Assembly: GCA_946407055.1 (NCBI GenBank)
Contig: CAMJMP010000030.1
Location: 1 to 8,444 of the forward strand
Direction: 5' to 3'
Source of the DNA: an uncultured Mycoplasmatota bacterium
GTDB lineage: Bacteria > Bacillota_I > Bacilli_A > RF39 > UBA660
DNA length: 8,444 nucleotides
Part shown: positions 1 to 5,644 of the stretch, piece by piece
Layout of the letters: each line of letters starts with the position of its first letter
Position numbering within the stretch: position 1 is the stretch's first letter
The notes under the pieces: generated by a model
What the model was told of the DNA's origin: nothing
The model's database searches: none
What the model saw: the letters and a program-made list of their open reading frames with translations, nothing else
Made by a program: the position numbers and the translations under genes

Positions 1-1
1 T

Positions 2-241
2 TCAAATATTAGTTATAAAACCTATGACTATGACTTTCTATCTAAAGTAAAAATTTTTTCTAAAGTTAAAAACCCTATCTTACTAGCTAGAGAAAACAAA
101 CTAAGTATTCAAAGAGTATCTCAATCAAGCGAAGCTTACCGTGAATATGTTCAAAATATAACAGATTTCCATATAGATTCAGTTAAATATCCAACTCATA
201 AAGAGTTCGATTATGGTTTAAAATTAAAAAATAGAGCTTAA
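2..241 (+). CDS. C-terminal part of an unidentified protein (5' end outside window)
   Basis: An open frame runs from the window edge to a TAA at 239-241, giving the last 79 residues of a protein that starts upstream. The visible part is rich in Lys, Tyr and Ser, with a short hydrophobic stretch (NPILLAREN) near residue 32 and a C-terminus ending GLKLKNRA. It shows no recognisable catalytic motif, signal peptide or membrane segment, so I do not assign a function. The frame is free of stops across the whole stretch. It ends exactly in a strong terminator hairpin shared with the convergent minus-strand gene, which supports it being real coding sequence. It is not part of any minus-strand operon here. 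Confidence 0.75.
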   Translation, partial: SNISYKTYDYDFLSKVKIFSKVKNPILLARENKLSIQRVSQSSEAYREYVQNITDFHIDSVKYPTHKEFDYGLKLKNRA

Positions 242-255
242 AGCTCTATTTTTTT
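226..255. terminator. Bidirectional terminator between convergent genes
   Basis: A perfect 9-bp inverted repeat, ATAGAGCTT (231-239) and AAGCTCTAT (241-249), has a one-base centre. An A-run (226-231) lies on one side and seven T (249-255) on the other, so it can end transcription in both directions. Both stop codons, TAA at 239-241 on plus and TAG at 248-246 on minus, lie inside the hairpin. Confidence 0.85.
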
Positions 256-1940
256 ATACCCATCCATTCAATATCTTCAGCAGTCATTCTATCTTTCATA
301 CGTTCACTAATTATTTCATAATCTAAACTAATATCAAAGATATCACATACCTCAAAAGTATTGTTCTTTAAATCATATAAGAAGTAATAATCATCATACC
401 TACTTTTTCCTATTATATTAAATATTATTGAATATTCCCCATCCATTTTACTCTTTATAGGATAAATATGTATTCTATTAGCTACAGGTGAATATTTATC
501 ATTATAATCTATAAAATCAAAAGAATTAGCTCTAGTAATTTCTGGGAAGAAGTATTCTATTATCTTCTTTATAATTACTACTTGTTCACTATAACCCATC
601 TTATTAAAATCAGTTATTTCACGATTACAACTAAACACTTTAACAAATAACTTTTGGAACTTATTAGCTATATAACTATTATCTAAATAACCCTTTTCAT
701 CAATACAATTTTCTGCAATATGTTCTTTAGGAATAAAGTTATACTCTAACATTCTAAACATCTTAAAGAAACCATATATATCCATGTCTGGTCCAACACT
801 TTGTACCATCGCATTCATTCTATCTATCATTACTAAAAGATTATTATAATCATATGATTTACCTTTATATCCAAACTTTTTCTTTATACTATTTGACCAT
901 TTAGAAAATTTAAAATCTAAAACATCTATTGCTACATCTTTGTGGCTTTCTTTTTTATCTGGATCATAGAAATTAAATATTTCCTGCTGTAATGTTACAC
1001 AAAGTCTCATTAACCATACATCGTAATTCCATTCAGGTGAATCTACATAAGGAATTACATTCAAATGGTAACCTAATAATTCTTCCATTCTATTAATTAT
1101 TAATTTACAGAACTTTCTCTTCCATAGTTCCCAATCTTCTGGTGTTAAATCTTTATATTTATAATTCAATAAAGTCTTCTTTTTACCATCTGCACCAACA
1201 AATTTTAGTCCTTCTCTATTCAATAAAGTATCACGCATCTCTAATTCAAAATACAATTGCTCTCCTCTTAGAGAATCTCTAAGCATTGCTAAACCAGCGT
1301 CATCATATTGCAAACTAAAATCCTTAGTCTTTTGGCCTTTTTGATTATATTGATATTGATGCTTAATATATCCAATATCTTTATCTACTTGGAATAACAC
1401 ATCTCTTGGTACAACTGACTCTTCTATCTTTTCGCCACTATAAACTTGAATCTTTTCACCCTTAATTTCTCTAATATATTGAATTGGTCTAGCAAAGTGT
1501 TCAGTTTCTAAACCCATTTGAATATTAGGTAAATCAGTATTTAAAGTTAAGAAATATGTTTTATCTCCGTCTTTAACTGCTAAGAACCAATGATATATAG
1601 TATCTAATACTTCATGATCTCTAATTAATTCTTGGAAATTATTATTAGATTTTACTAACCAAGATTCTATTCCTAATCTATCATATATTTTCTTAAGAAT
1701 CATAGCTGCTGATTTACATATAACAGCCATTTCTCTTCCATCTTCACTCTCATATATTTTCTTAATCTCTTCAATACTTAAATTAGAATCTTCTAATTTA
1801 TTATCCACTGAAAAGAAGAAGTCGGTATCTCTAGCAATTACTTTACCCACTTCGATGTATACATATCTAATTTTATGCAAATCATCCCATTCAGGTTTGA
1901 TTCCAGCAATAACTTTTTCAGTTAATTCATTAACTGTCAT
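246..1940 (-). CDS. Large cytosolic protein with transglutaminase-like cysteine-protease core
   Basis: I place the start at the ATG at 1940 (564 residues). AGGAG at 1953-1949 lies 8 nt before it, whereas the upstream in-frame GTG at 1949 overlaps that ribosome binding site. The N-terminal part resembles the transglutaminase-like (papain-type) fold. A helix KIRYVYIEVGKVI (about residues 23-35) is followed by Cys75 in VICKSAA at the head of a helix leading to LGIESWLV. His117 (HWFLAV) and Asp136 (LNTDL) follow at usual triad spacing. The remaining ~400 residues match nothing I recognise and carry many Tyr, Phe and Lys. There is no signal peptide or transmembrane segment, so it probably acts in the cytoplasm. 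It has its own promoter and lies downstream of the fucO terminator, so it is probably monocistronic. The triad is inferred by pattern; substrate is unknown, and a non-enzymatic role is possible. Confidence 0.6.
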   Translation of the reverse strand: MTVNELTEKVIAGIKPEWDDLHKIRYVYIEVGKVIARDTDFFFSVDNKLEDSNLSIEEIKKIYESEDGREMAVICKSAAMILKKIYDRLGIESWLVKSNNNFQELIRDHEVLDTIYHWFLAVKDGDKTYFLTLNTDLPNIQMGLETEHFARPIQYIREIKGEKIQVYSGEKIEESVVPRDVLFQVDKDIGYIKHQYQYNQKGQKTKDFSLQYDDAGLAMLRDSLRGEQLYFELEMRDTLLNREGLKFVGADGKKKTLLNYKYKDLTPEDWELWKRKFCKLIINRMEELLGYHLNVIPYVDSPEWNYDVWLMRLCVTLQQEIFNFYDPDKKESHKDVAIDVLDFKFSKWSNSIKKKFGYKGKSYDYNNLLVMIDRMNAMVQSVGPDMDIYGFFKMFRMLEYNFIPKEHIAENCIDEKGYLDNSYIANKFQKLFVKVFSCNREITDFNKMGYSEQVVIIKKIIEYFFPEITRANSFDFIDYNDKYSPVANRIHIYPIKSKMDGEYSIIFNIIGKSRYDDYYFLYDLKNNTFEVCDIFDISLDYEIISERMKDRMTAEDIEWMGIKK

Positions 1941-1948
1941 CGATACCA

Positions 1949-1953
1949 CTCCT
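1949..1953 (-). promoter_or_regulatory. Ribosome binding site that fixes the start at 1940
   Basis: On the minus strand AGGAG (1953-1949) precedes ATG (1940-1938) by 8 nt. The longer reading from GTG (1949-1947) would use the last base of this site as its first base and has no site of its own. Confidence 0.75.
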
Positions 1954-1960
1954 ATTATTC

Positions 1961-1969
1961 ATTATAACA
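1961..1969 (-). promoter_or_regulatory. Extended -10 promoter of the transglutaminase-like gene
   Basis: The minus strand reads TGTTATAAT, a perfect TGn extended -10, 20 nt before the ATG at 1940. No convincing -35 is present: the expected position falls inside the fucO terminator stem. The predicted leader is only about 14 nt. Confidence 0.65.
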
Positions 1970-1970
1970 T

Positions 1971-1996
1971 AAAAAAAGAGATGAACTCCATCTCTT
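1971..1996 (-). terminator. fucO terminator
   Basis: An 8-bp stem, AAGAGATG (1996-1989) with CATCTCTT (1983-1976), has a 5-nt loop and runs into a T-tract (1977-1971) on the minus strand. The fucO stop codon (1997-1995) overlaps the first arm. The next promoter begins immediately after. Confidence 0.8.
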
Positions 1997-3143
1997 ACAT
2001 AGCTTTTCTGAACAACTCTGTAAAATCCTCAAGACTAGCTTCTCTAGGATTTCCAGCAGTACATGGATCATTTAATGCTTTCTTAGCTAATACTGGAACA
2101 TCTTTTTCTTTTCCACCTAAATCTCTTATATGTTCAGGTATATTCAATCTATTAGCTAAACTTCTAACTGCTCTTACTACTTCAGCAACAGCATCCTTAG
2201 AATCTAAACCTTCCATTTCTAAACCTAAAGCTTTACCCATTTCAATATACTTAGCTGAACAAGCAACGCCATTCCATTCAAGTATATAAGGTAATAATAA
2301 AGCATTTGCTACTCCATGAGGTACATCATACATAGCACCTAATTGATGAGCCATTGAATGAACAATGCCTAATCCGCAATTACTAAATCCCATACCAGCA
2401 ATATATTGAGCTAAAGCCATTTGCTCAATAGCATTCTTATCTTTATTAACAGCTTTTTCTAAGTTCTTATATATTAAACCCATTGCTCTTAAACAGAACA
2501 TATCAGTCATTTCCCAATGACCTCTAGTTAAATAACCTTCCATTGCATGAGTTAATGCATCCATACCAGTAGCAGCCATTGTACTTGCAGGCATATCAGC
2601 CATTAATTCAGCATCTACAATTGATAATACAGGTATATCATTAGGATCTACACATACCATCTTAACTACAGCAGCTTCATCAGTAATAACATAATTAATA
2701 GTTACTTCAGCAGCACTACCAGCAGTTGTAGGTAATGCAATTATAGGTAATGCTCTATTCTTAGTATTAGCAACACCTGTTAATGAAACAACATCTTTGA
2801 ATTCTGGATTAGTCATAATGACAGCAATTGCTTTAGCAGTATCAATAACAGACCCTCCACCAACAGCAATAATATAATCACAATGATGTTTCTTACATTC
2901 TCTTAAACCTTTTTTAACATTAGTAACTGTTGGATTGGGTTTAATCTCATCAAACATTTCATATGTTAAATTGTTTTTATCTAAAAGAGATATAACCTTA
3001 TCTGCTACACCAACTTCTAACAAAGTCTTATCAGTAACAAATAATGCCTTCTTATACTTCCTCTTTTCGATTTCACTAACTAAAACATCTCTAGCACCCC
3101 AACCAAAATAAGAAGTCTCATTTAGTACAACTCTATTAGCCAT
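1995..3143 (-). CDS. fucO: Iron-dependent lactaldehyde reductase / alcohol dehydrogenase (FucO-type)
   Basis: This is a full-length group III (iron-containing) alcohol dehydrogenase of 382 residues, almost the length of E. coli FucO. Family members reduce L-lactaldehyde to 1,2-propanediol with NADH, the fermentative sink of fucose and rhamnose breakdown, in the cytoplasm. The N-terminal nucleotide-binding domain carries GGGS (95-98). The motif PTTAGSAAEVTINYVITD (138-155) is close to FucO. The metal ligands are visible as Asp195, His199, His262 and His276, in GMDALTH and the VHSMAH...PHG segment. The end CTAGNPREASLEDF also matches the subfamily. The start ATG has GGAGGAG 5 nt upstream. No fucose or rhamnose genes are nearby, so the physiological substrate could be another short aldehyde or diol. 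Divergence from a TetR regulator suggests that protein controls it. Family assignment is sure; the exact substrate is not. Confidence 0.9.
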   Translation of the reverse strand: MANRVVLNETSYFGWGARDVLVSEIEKRKYKKALFVTDKTLLEVGVADKVISLLDKNNLTYEMFDEIKPNPTVTNVKKGLRECKKHHCDYIIAVGGGSVIDTAKAIAVIMTNPEFKDVVSLTGVANTKNRALPIIALPTTAGSAAEVTINYVITDEAAVVKMVCVDPNDIPVLSIVDAELMADMPASTMAATGMDALTHAMEGYLTRGHWEMTDMFCLRAMGLIYKNLEKAVNKDKNAIEQMALAQYIAGMGFSNCGLGIVHSMAHQLGAMYDVPHGVANALLLPYILEWNGVACSAKYIEMGKALGLEMEGLDSKDAVAEVVRAVRSLANRLNIPEHIRDLGGKEKDVPVLAKKALNDPCTAGNPREASLEDFTELFRKAM

Positions 3144-3168
3144 TGCAACTCCTCCATATTCTGAATAG

Positions 3169-3198
3169 ATTATAACACAACTACCCCCCTTCTTTAAA
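3169..3198 (-). promoter_or_regulatory. fucO promoter
   Basis: The minus strand has TGTTATAAT (3177-3169), an extended -10, 25 nt before the fucO ATG. A weak -35, TTTAAA (3198-3193), sits at 18-nt spacing inside a 10-bp palindrome (3191-3200). The TTGTGTT overlapping the TG element recurs in inverted orientation at the regulator's -35. Confidence 0.6.
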
Positions 3199-3205
3199 GA
3201 CCTAA

Positions 3206-3241
3206 AATATCAAAATAAACATTGTGTTGATTTTTGGTATT
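3206..3241. promoter_or_regulatory. Candidate operator dyad in the fucO/TetR intergenic region
   Basis: AATATCAAAAT (3206-3216) and ATTTTTGGTATT (3230-3241) form an imperfect inverted repeat (AATAYCAAAA arms) around a 13-nt centre. The right arm overlaps the regulator's -35 and spacer. A second inverted pair, AACACAA (3174-3180) and TTGTGTT (3222-3228), touches both promoters. These are candidates only: in AT-rich DNA such dyads arise by chance, and TetR-type sites are usually more compact. Confidence 0.3.
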
Positions 3242-3255
3242 AAATATACTATAAT
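3227..3255 (+). promoter_or_regulatory. Promoter of the TetR-family regulator
   Basis: TTGATT (3227-3232), a 17-nt spacer and a perfect TATAAT (3250-3255) make a standard sigma-A promoter. AAGGTG (3276-3281) provides the ribosome binding site 7 nt before ATG 3289. Unlike its neighbours, it has no TGn element and relies on a recognisable -35. Confidence 0.7.
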
Positions 3256-3288
3256 TATCATAGGTAATAAGGTAAAAGGTGAGGGCTT

Positions 3289-3837
3289 ATGGATAAAAGG
3301 ATTGTAAAAACTAAAAAGAAACTTACAAGCACTTTATTAGCACTTCTTGAACAAAAGCCAGTTAAGGACATAACTGTACTTGAACTATGCAAGATTGCTA
3401 ATGTTAACAGAACTACATTCTATAAGTATTACAAGGATGTGGATGATTTTATTTTCACCCTAGAAGAATCTTTAATATCAGATCTGAGAAATAATATGAT
3501 TAATATTAAAAGAAACTATCTAATTACATATATTGGTAAAACAATAGAATCAATTAAAGAACATAAAGAAATCTATTCTAAACTATTAAGTCCTAATGGA
3601 GATAAAAGATTTCTTAAGAAAGTATTATATATAGTTCATGATGAATCAATAAATGAATGGAAACAATTACTAAAGAAAGCAACTGAAGAAGATTTAGAAA
3701 ACATTTATAAGTTCATTGTTGATGGAAGTACAGGCATTATTGAGAATTGGATCAATAATGGTCTTCAAGGAGAAACTCAAAATACAACTAACTTTATTAA
3801 TAAGTTATGTATGAGTGGTTTAAGTAGTTTCATTTAA
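3289..3837 (+). CDS. TetR/AcrR-family transcriptional regulator (DhaS-like)
   Basis: This is a 182-residue DNA-binding protein of typical TetR length. The N-terminal three-helix domain includes the helix-turn-helix ITVLELCKIANVNRTTFYKYY (28-48), with the conserved TTFYKYYKDVDDF recognition-helix and following segment. The C-terminal ligand/dimer domain contains VDGSTGIIENWINNG (144-158). This resembles the C-terminal domain of DhaS-type regulators, where a small glycine-containing helix precedes a Trp helix. The gene is divergent from fucO across 145 bp, and promoters for both genes lie there, so autoregulation and control of the dehydrogenase are the natural inference. The effector is unknown; an aldehyde, diol or ketone would fit. 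It ends at a strong hairpin shared with a small convergent gene. Confidence 0.85.
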   Translation: MDKRIVKTKKKLTSTLLALLEQKPVKDITVLELCKIANVNRTTFYKYYKDVDDFIFTLEESLISDLRNNMINIKRNYLITYIGKTIESIKEHKEIYSKLLSPNGDKRFLKKVLYIVHDESINEWKQLLKKATEEDLENIYKFIVDGSTGIIENWINNGLQGETQNTTNFINKLCMSGLSSFI

Positions 3838-3866
3838 AAAAGATATTCAAACGAATATCTTTTTTT
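3836..3866. terminator. Bidirectional terminator, TetR gene / 38-residue gene
   Basis: A perfect 8-bp stem, AGATATTC (3841-3848) with GAATATCT (3853-3860), has an AAAC loop. Six A upstream and six T downstream extend the pairing and supply U-tracts for both strands. The regulator's TAA (3835-3837) and the small gene's TAA (3867-3865) both touch it. Confidence 0.88.
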
Positions 3867-3981
3867 ATTTAGTTTTATTCTTCTTTGTAGCACTCTTGCT
3901 AACAAATCTAGTTTTTACTCCTCTAATATGACCAAATTGTTTTTTTACACCTTCAGGTAAGTTTGCTTTAATAGTTCTCAT
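3865..3981 (-). CDS. Small, very basic 38-residue protein of unknown function
   Basis: The frame from ATG (3981-3979) to TAA (3867-3865) encodes 38 residues, beginning MRTIKANLPEGVKKQF and ending SATKKNKTK. Twelve residues are Lys or Arg and only one is acidic, so the protein is strongly cationic and could bind nucleic acid or ribosomes. It has no signal peptide, membrane helix or cysteine motif, and I do not recognise the family. The case for it being a gene rests on its signals. AGGAGGTG (3993-3986) is an 8-nt match to the anti-Shine-Dalgarno and lies 4 nt before the ATG. An extended -10 lies upstream and a strong terminator at the stop. It does not match a ribosomal L34 or L36 pattern. It occupies the gap between the convergent regulator and the membrane protein gene. 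Confidence 0.75.
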   Translation of the reverse strand: MRTIKANLPEGVKKQFGHIRGVKTRFVSKSATKKNKTK

Positions 3982-4010
3982 AGTGCACCTCCTCATTTAA
4001 TAACTAAACA

Positions 4011-4019
4011 ATTATAACA
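4011..4019 (-). promoter_or_regulatory. Extended -10 promoter of the 38-residue gene
   Basis: TGTTATAAT on the minus strand (4019-4011) lies 29 nt before the ATG at 3981. A weak -35-like TTGTAT occurs 16 nt farther upstream. The 10-base block around it, attataacat on plus, is identical to the one at 1961-1970. Confidence 0.62.
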
Positions 4020-4027
4020 TATTATAC

Positions 4028-4064
4028 AAAAAATACAAATAATTTCAAGATAATCCAATTATTT
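4028..4064 (-). terminator. Weak terminator candidate after the membrane-protein gene
   Basis: AAATAATT (4064-4057) and AATTATTT (4044-4037) can pair across a 12-nt loop containing the TGA stop. Six T (4033-4028) follow. The stem is A-T only, so read-through into the 38-residue gene is likely. Confidence 0.35.
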
Positions 4065-4380
4065 TTAGTAATATTAATGAATAAACTAATACAAACACTA
4101 AAATATCTAATACTACTAACGAACTCATAAAACGATTCTTGTTTTTAAATAAGTTGAATAACATATAACAATAAAACCCTAATGATATTACCAAATAAGT
4201 AATCATGAACCATAGCTTTAATTTACTTATTAAGAACAATATAACAATATTAATAATTATTAATGCAAAAGAATAAGAATAAAACTTCCCAAAAGCAATC
4301 TTTACTTCATTAGGTATTTCCTTCTTAATTTTCTTTTGTTCTTTCTTTTCTTCTTTTTTATCTTTCATATCTATCGCCAT
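4045..4380 (-). CDS. Small three-helix membrane protein of unknown function
   Basis: The 111-residue product begins with a highly charged Lys/Glu tail (residues 5-25, KDKKEEKKEQKK...), predicted cytoplasmic. Three hydrophobic helices follow at about 34-52, 57-78 and 86-107, separated by short Lys-containing turns (SKLKL, KNKNR). The C-terminus is a short IGLS, ending with TGA. No family is recognised and no catalytic motif is visible. The start is uncertain. The first ATG (4380) is only 4 nt downstream of the TATAAT and would give a leaderless or nearly leaderless message. The in-frame ATG at 4368 (residue 5) has no Shine-Dalgarno either. The gene follows the terminator of the VanY lipoprotein, so it is probably transcribed on its own, possibly with read-through into the 38-residue gene. 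Confidence 0.7.
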   Translation of the reverse strand: MAIDMKDKKEEKKEQKKIKKEIPNEVKIAFGKFYSYSFALIIINIVILFLISKLKLWFMITYLVISLGFYCYMLFNLFKNKNRFMSSLVVLDILVFVLVYSLILLKIIGLS

Positions 4381-4384
4381 AAAA

Positions 4385-4393
4385 ATTATATCA
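4385..4393 (-). promoter_or_regulatory. Extended -10 promoter abutting the membrane-protein start
   Basis: TGATATAAT on the minus strand (4393-4385) ends 4 nt before the ATG at 4380. The usual +1 would fall within or just after that ATG. Confidence 0.5.
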
Positions 4394-4396
4394 TAT

Positions 4397-4422
4397 AAAA
4401 AACTACATTTAATGTAGTTTTT
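4397..4422 (-). terminator. Terminator of the VanY-type lipoprotein gene
   Basis: Arms AAAAACTACAT (4422-4412) and ATGTAGTTTTT (4408-4398) pair perfectly (11 bp, loop of 3), followed by T at 4397. The gene's TAA (4426-4424) ends 1 nt before the stem. A-runs at both ends mean it could also work on the plus strand, where no gene uses it. Confidence 0.82.
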
Positions 4423-4423
4423 A

Positions 4424-5608
4424 TTAACAACTGTATTGACTAGTTATACCAAAGTATTCTTCTAGTGTAATCCAATTACCACCATTATATAACTTAGTAG
4501 CTAACTCTACTCCAACATATCTAAAATGCCATGATTCATATTTATAACCTGTTTGACCAGTTTTACCACTAGGATATCTTAATACAAATCCATATTTATA
4601 AGCATTTTCACTTAACCATTTAGCTTCAGGTGTATTATCAAATCCTGAATTAATACAAGCTTTTCCAGTTGCACAAACATCAAATGCTAATCCTGTTTGA
4701 TGCTCAGAGTGTCCTGGTCTTGCTGAGAAAGTATCCGCAGCAGATTTACCTCTTTGACTTACATAATTATTATATAATCTCTTTTGTGTATCATATGATC
4801 TAAAACCACTTTGTGCCCACATATTATAACCAGCAGCTTTTGCTGCAGCAAACATTTCGTTTGCAGCTGCATTAGTTTCACCAGTTAATCCACCTGGACC
4901 ATAACTAGATGGTAATGAATAAGTCTTATTAGCAATCATAATTCCATCAATATAAGTTATACCATTCTTAGTTACACCACTATGTCCATTTGATGTAGTA
5001 AATGTACCATCTTGAACTGGTTCACATACATTATTTGCTGTATTAGATGGTGTTGGTGTTGGTGTAGGAGCTGGTTTTTCTTTTACTGTTAAAGTAAATT
5101 CTTCCCTAGCTTTATTTCCACTACTATCTTCAGCTACATAATATAAAGTATATGTTCCAACTTTATTAAAATCATATTCGCCTTCAATATTTATTTTTAA
5201 TTCTTCCATTGAATCATCTTTTACAGAAACGCCATTTAACAAATTAATTTTAGTTCCTTGTGTAGTAGTTAATTTCTTACTATAAGTAATAGTTGGTTTC
5301 TTCTTATCTATTACAGTAACAGTATATTCATAATCTTTTTTATTTCCATTCTCGTCTTCTATTGTTACCTTAATATTTTGAACACCTATTTTAGAAGTAT
5401 CTAAATCTTCTTTCTTAGAAATAATTTTACCTTTTTCAACCTTAACAGCATCCAAATTATCAATTTTTGTTCCTATTTCTACTTCTCTATCTCTAACAGT
5501 AACTTCGGCAGAGAAAGTACTTTTATCTTCTTTTTTTGTTTCTTCGTCTTTTTTTCCACAACCCACTAGTAATAAAACACATATTAATACTATTAATACT
5601 TTTTTCAC
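4424..5608 (-). CDS. D-alanyl-D-alanine carboxypeptidase lipoprotein, VanY/M15B family
   Basis: The 394-residue protein removes the terminal D-Ala from peptidoglycan stem peptides outside the membrane, as inferred from its family. It has a lipoprotein signal peptide with lipobox LVGC (Cys17). Two bacterial Ig-like domains follow (about 33-100 and 104-176, the second with GEYDFNKVGTYTLYYVAEDSSGN). Then come a Pro/Thr linker (179-187) and the M15B catalytic domain (about 220-375). Visible active-site features are Arg270 (SGFRSY), His303 and Asp310 in SEHQTGLAFD, and Glu358 and His361 in ESWHF; His303, Asp310 and His361 bind zinc. The start is GTG at 5608, with AGGAG 7 nt upstream. Four cysteines (195, 312, 318, 394) lie in the exported part, including the last residue. 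No vanH/A/X genes are present, so this is probably a wall-maintenance enzyme, not a resistance gene. Confidence 0.92.
   Translation of the reverse strand: MKKVLIVLICVLLLVGCGKKDEETKKEDKSTFSAEVTVRDREVEIGTKIDNLDAVKVEKGKIISKKEDLDTSKIGVQNIKVTIEDENGNKKDYEYTVTVIDKKKPTITYSKKLTTTQGTKINLLNGVSVKDDSMEELKINIEGEYDFNKVGTYTLYYVAEDSSGNKAREEFTLTVKEKPAPTPTPTPSNTANNVCEPVQDGTFTTSNGHSGVTKNGITYIDGIMIANKTYSLPSSYGPGGLTGETNAAANEMFAAAKAAGYNMWAQSGFRSYDTQKRLYNNYVSQRGKSAADTFSARPGHSEHQTGLAFDVCATGKACINSGFDNTPEAKWLSENAYKYGFVLRYPSGKTGQTGYKYESWHFRYVGVELATKLYNGGNWITLEEYFGITSQYSC
5048..5065. repeat. Tandem hexanucleotide encoding the Pro/Thr linker
   Basis: TGGTGT is repeated three times in a row on plus (ACACCA on the coding strand). 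It encodes alternating Thr-Pro between the second Ig-like domain and the catalytic domain. Slippage by one unit would lengthen or shorten the linker by two residues without a frameshift. Confidence 0.7.
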
Positions 5609-5629
5609 AATATCACTCCTAGCAACTAT

Positions 5630-5638
5630 ATAATATCA
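5630..5638 (-). promoter_or_regulatory. Extended -10 promoter candidate of the VanY-type gene
   Basis: TGATATTAT (5638-5630) is a one-mismatch extended -10, 21 nt before the GTG start, in the 36-nt gap after the metalloprotease gene. It is weaker than its neighbours, and co-transcription from upstream is also possible. Confidence 0.4.
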
Positions 5639-5644
5639 CATTAT

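Noticed and set aside
1855..2289. Plus-strand open frame of 144 codons across the transglutaminase-like and fucO genes
   Set aside because: It lies antisense to two well-supported genes, runs across their intergenic terminator, and reads as low-complexity Ser/Leu/Ala typical of a shadow frame.
3191..3200. 10-bp palindrome TCTTTAAAGA as the TetR operator
   Set aside because: It is short, symmetry stops immediately outside it, and such sequences are common in AT-rich DNA. It is kept only as part of the fucO promoter description.
4045..4047. UGA read as tryptophan (mycoplasma code)
   Set aside because: The tryptophans I checked in the window are TGG, and treating this TGA as a stop gives a sensible protein end. 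The standard code explains everything.
4424..5608. Vancomycin-resistance gene
   Set aside because: Only the VanY-type domain is present, with Ig-like domains and no vanHAX, vanRS or vanZ neighbours. A wall-remodelling lipoprotein is the simpler reading.
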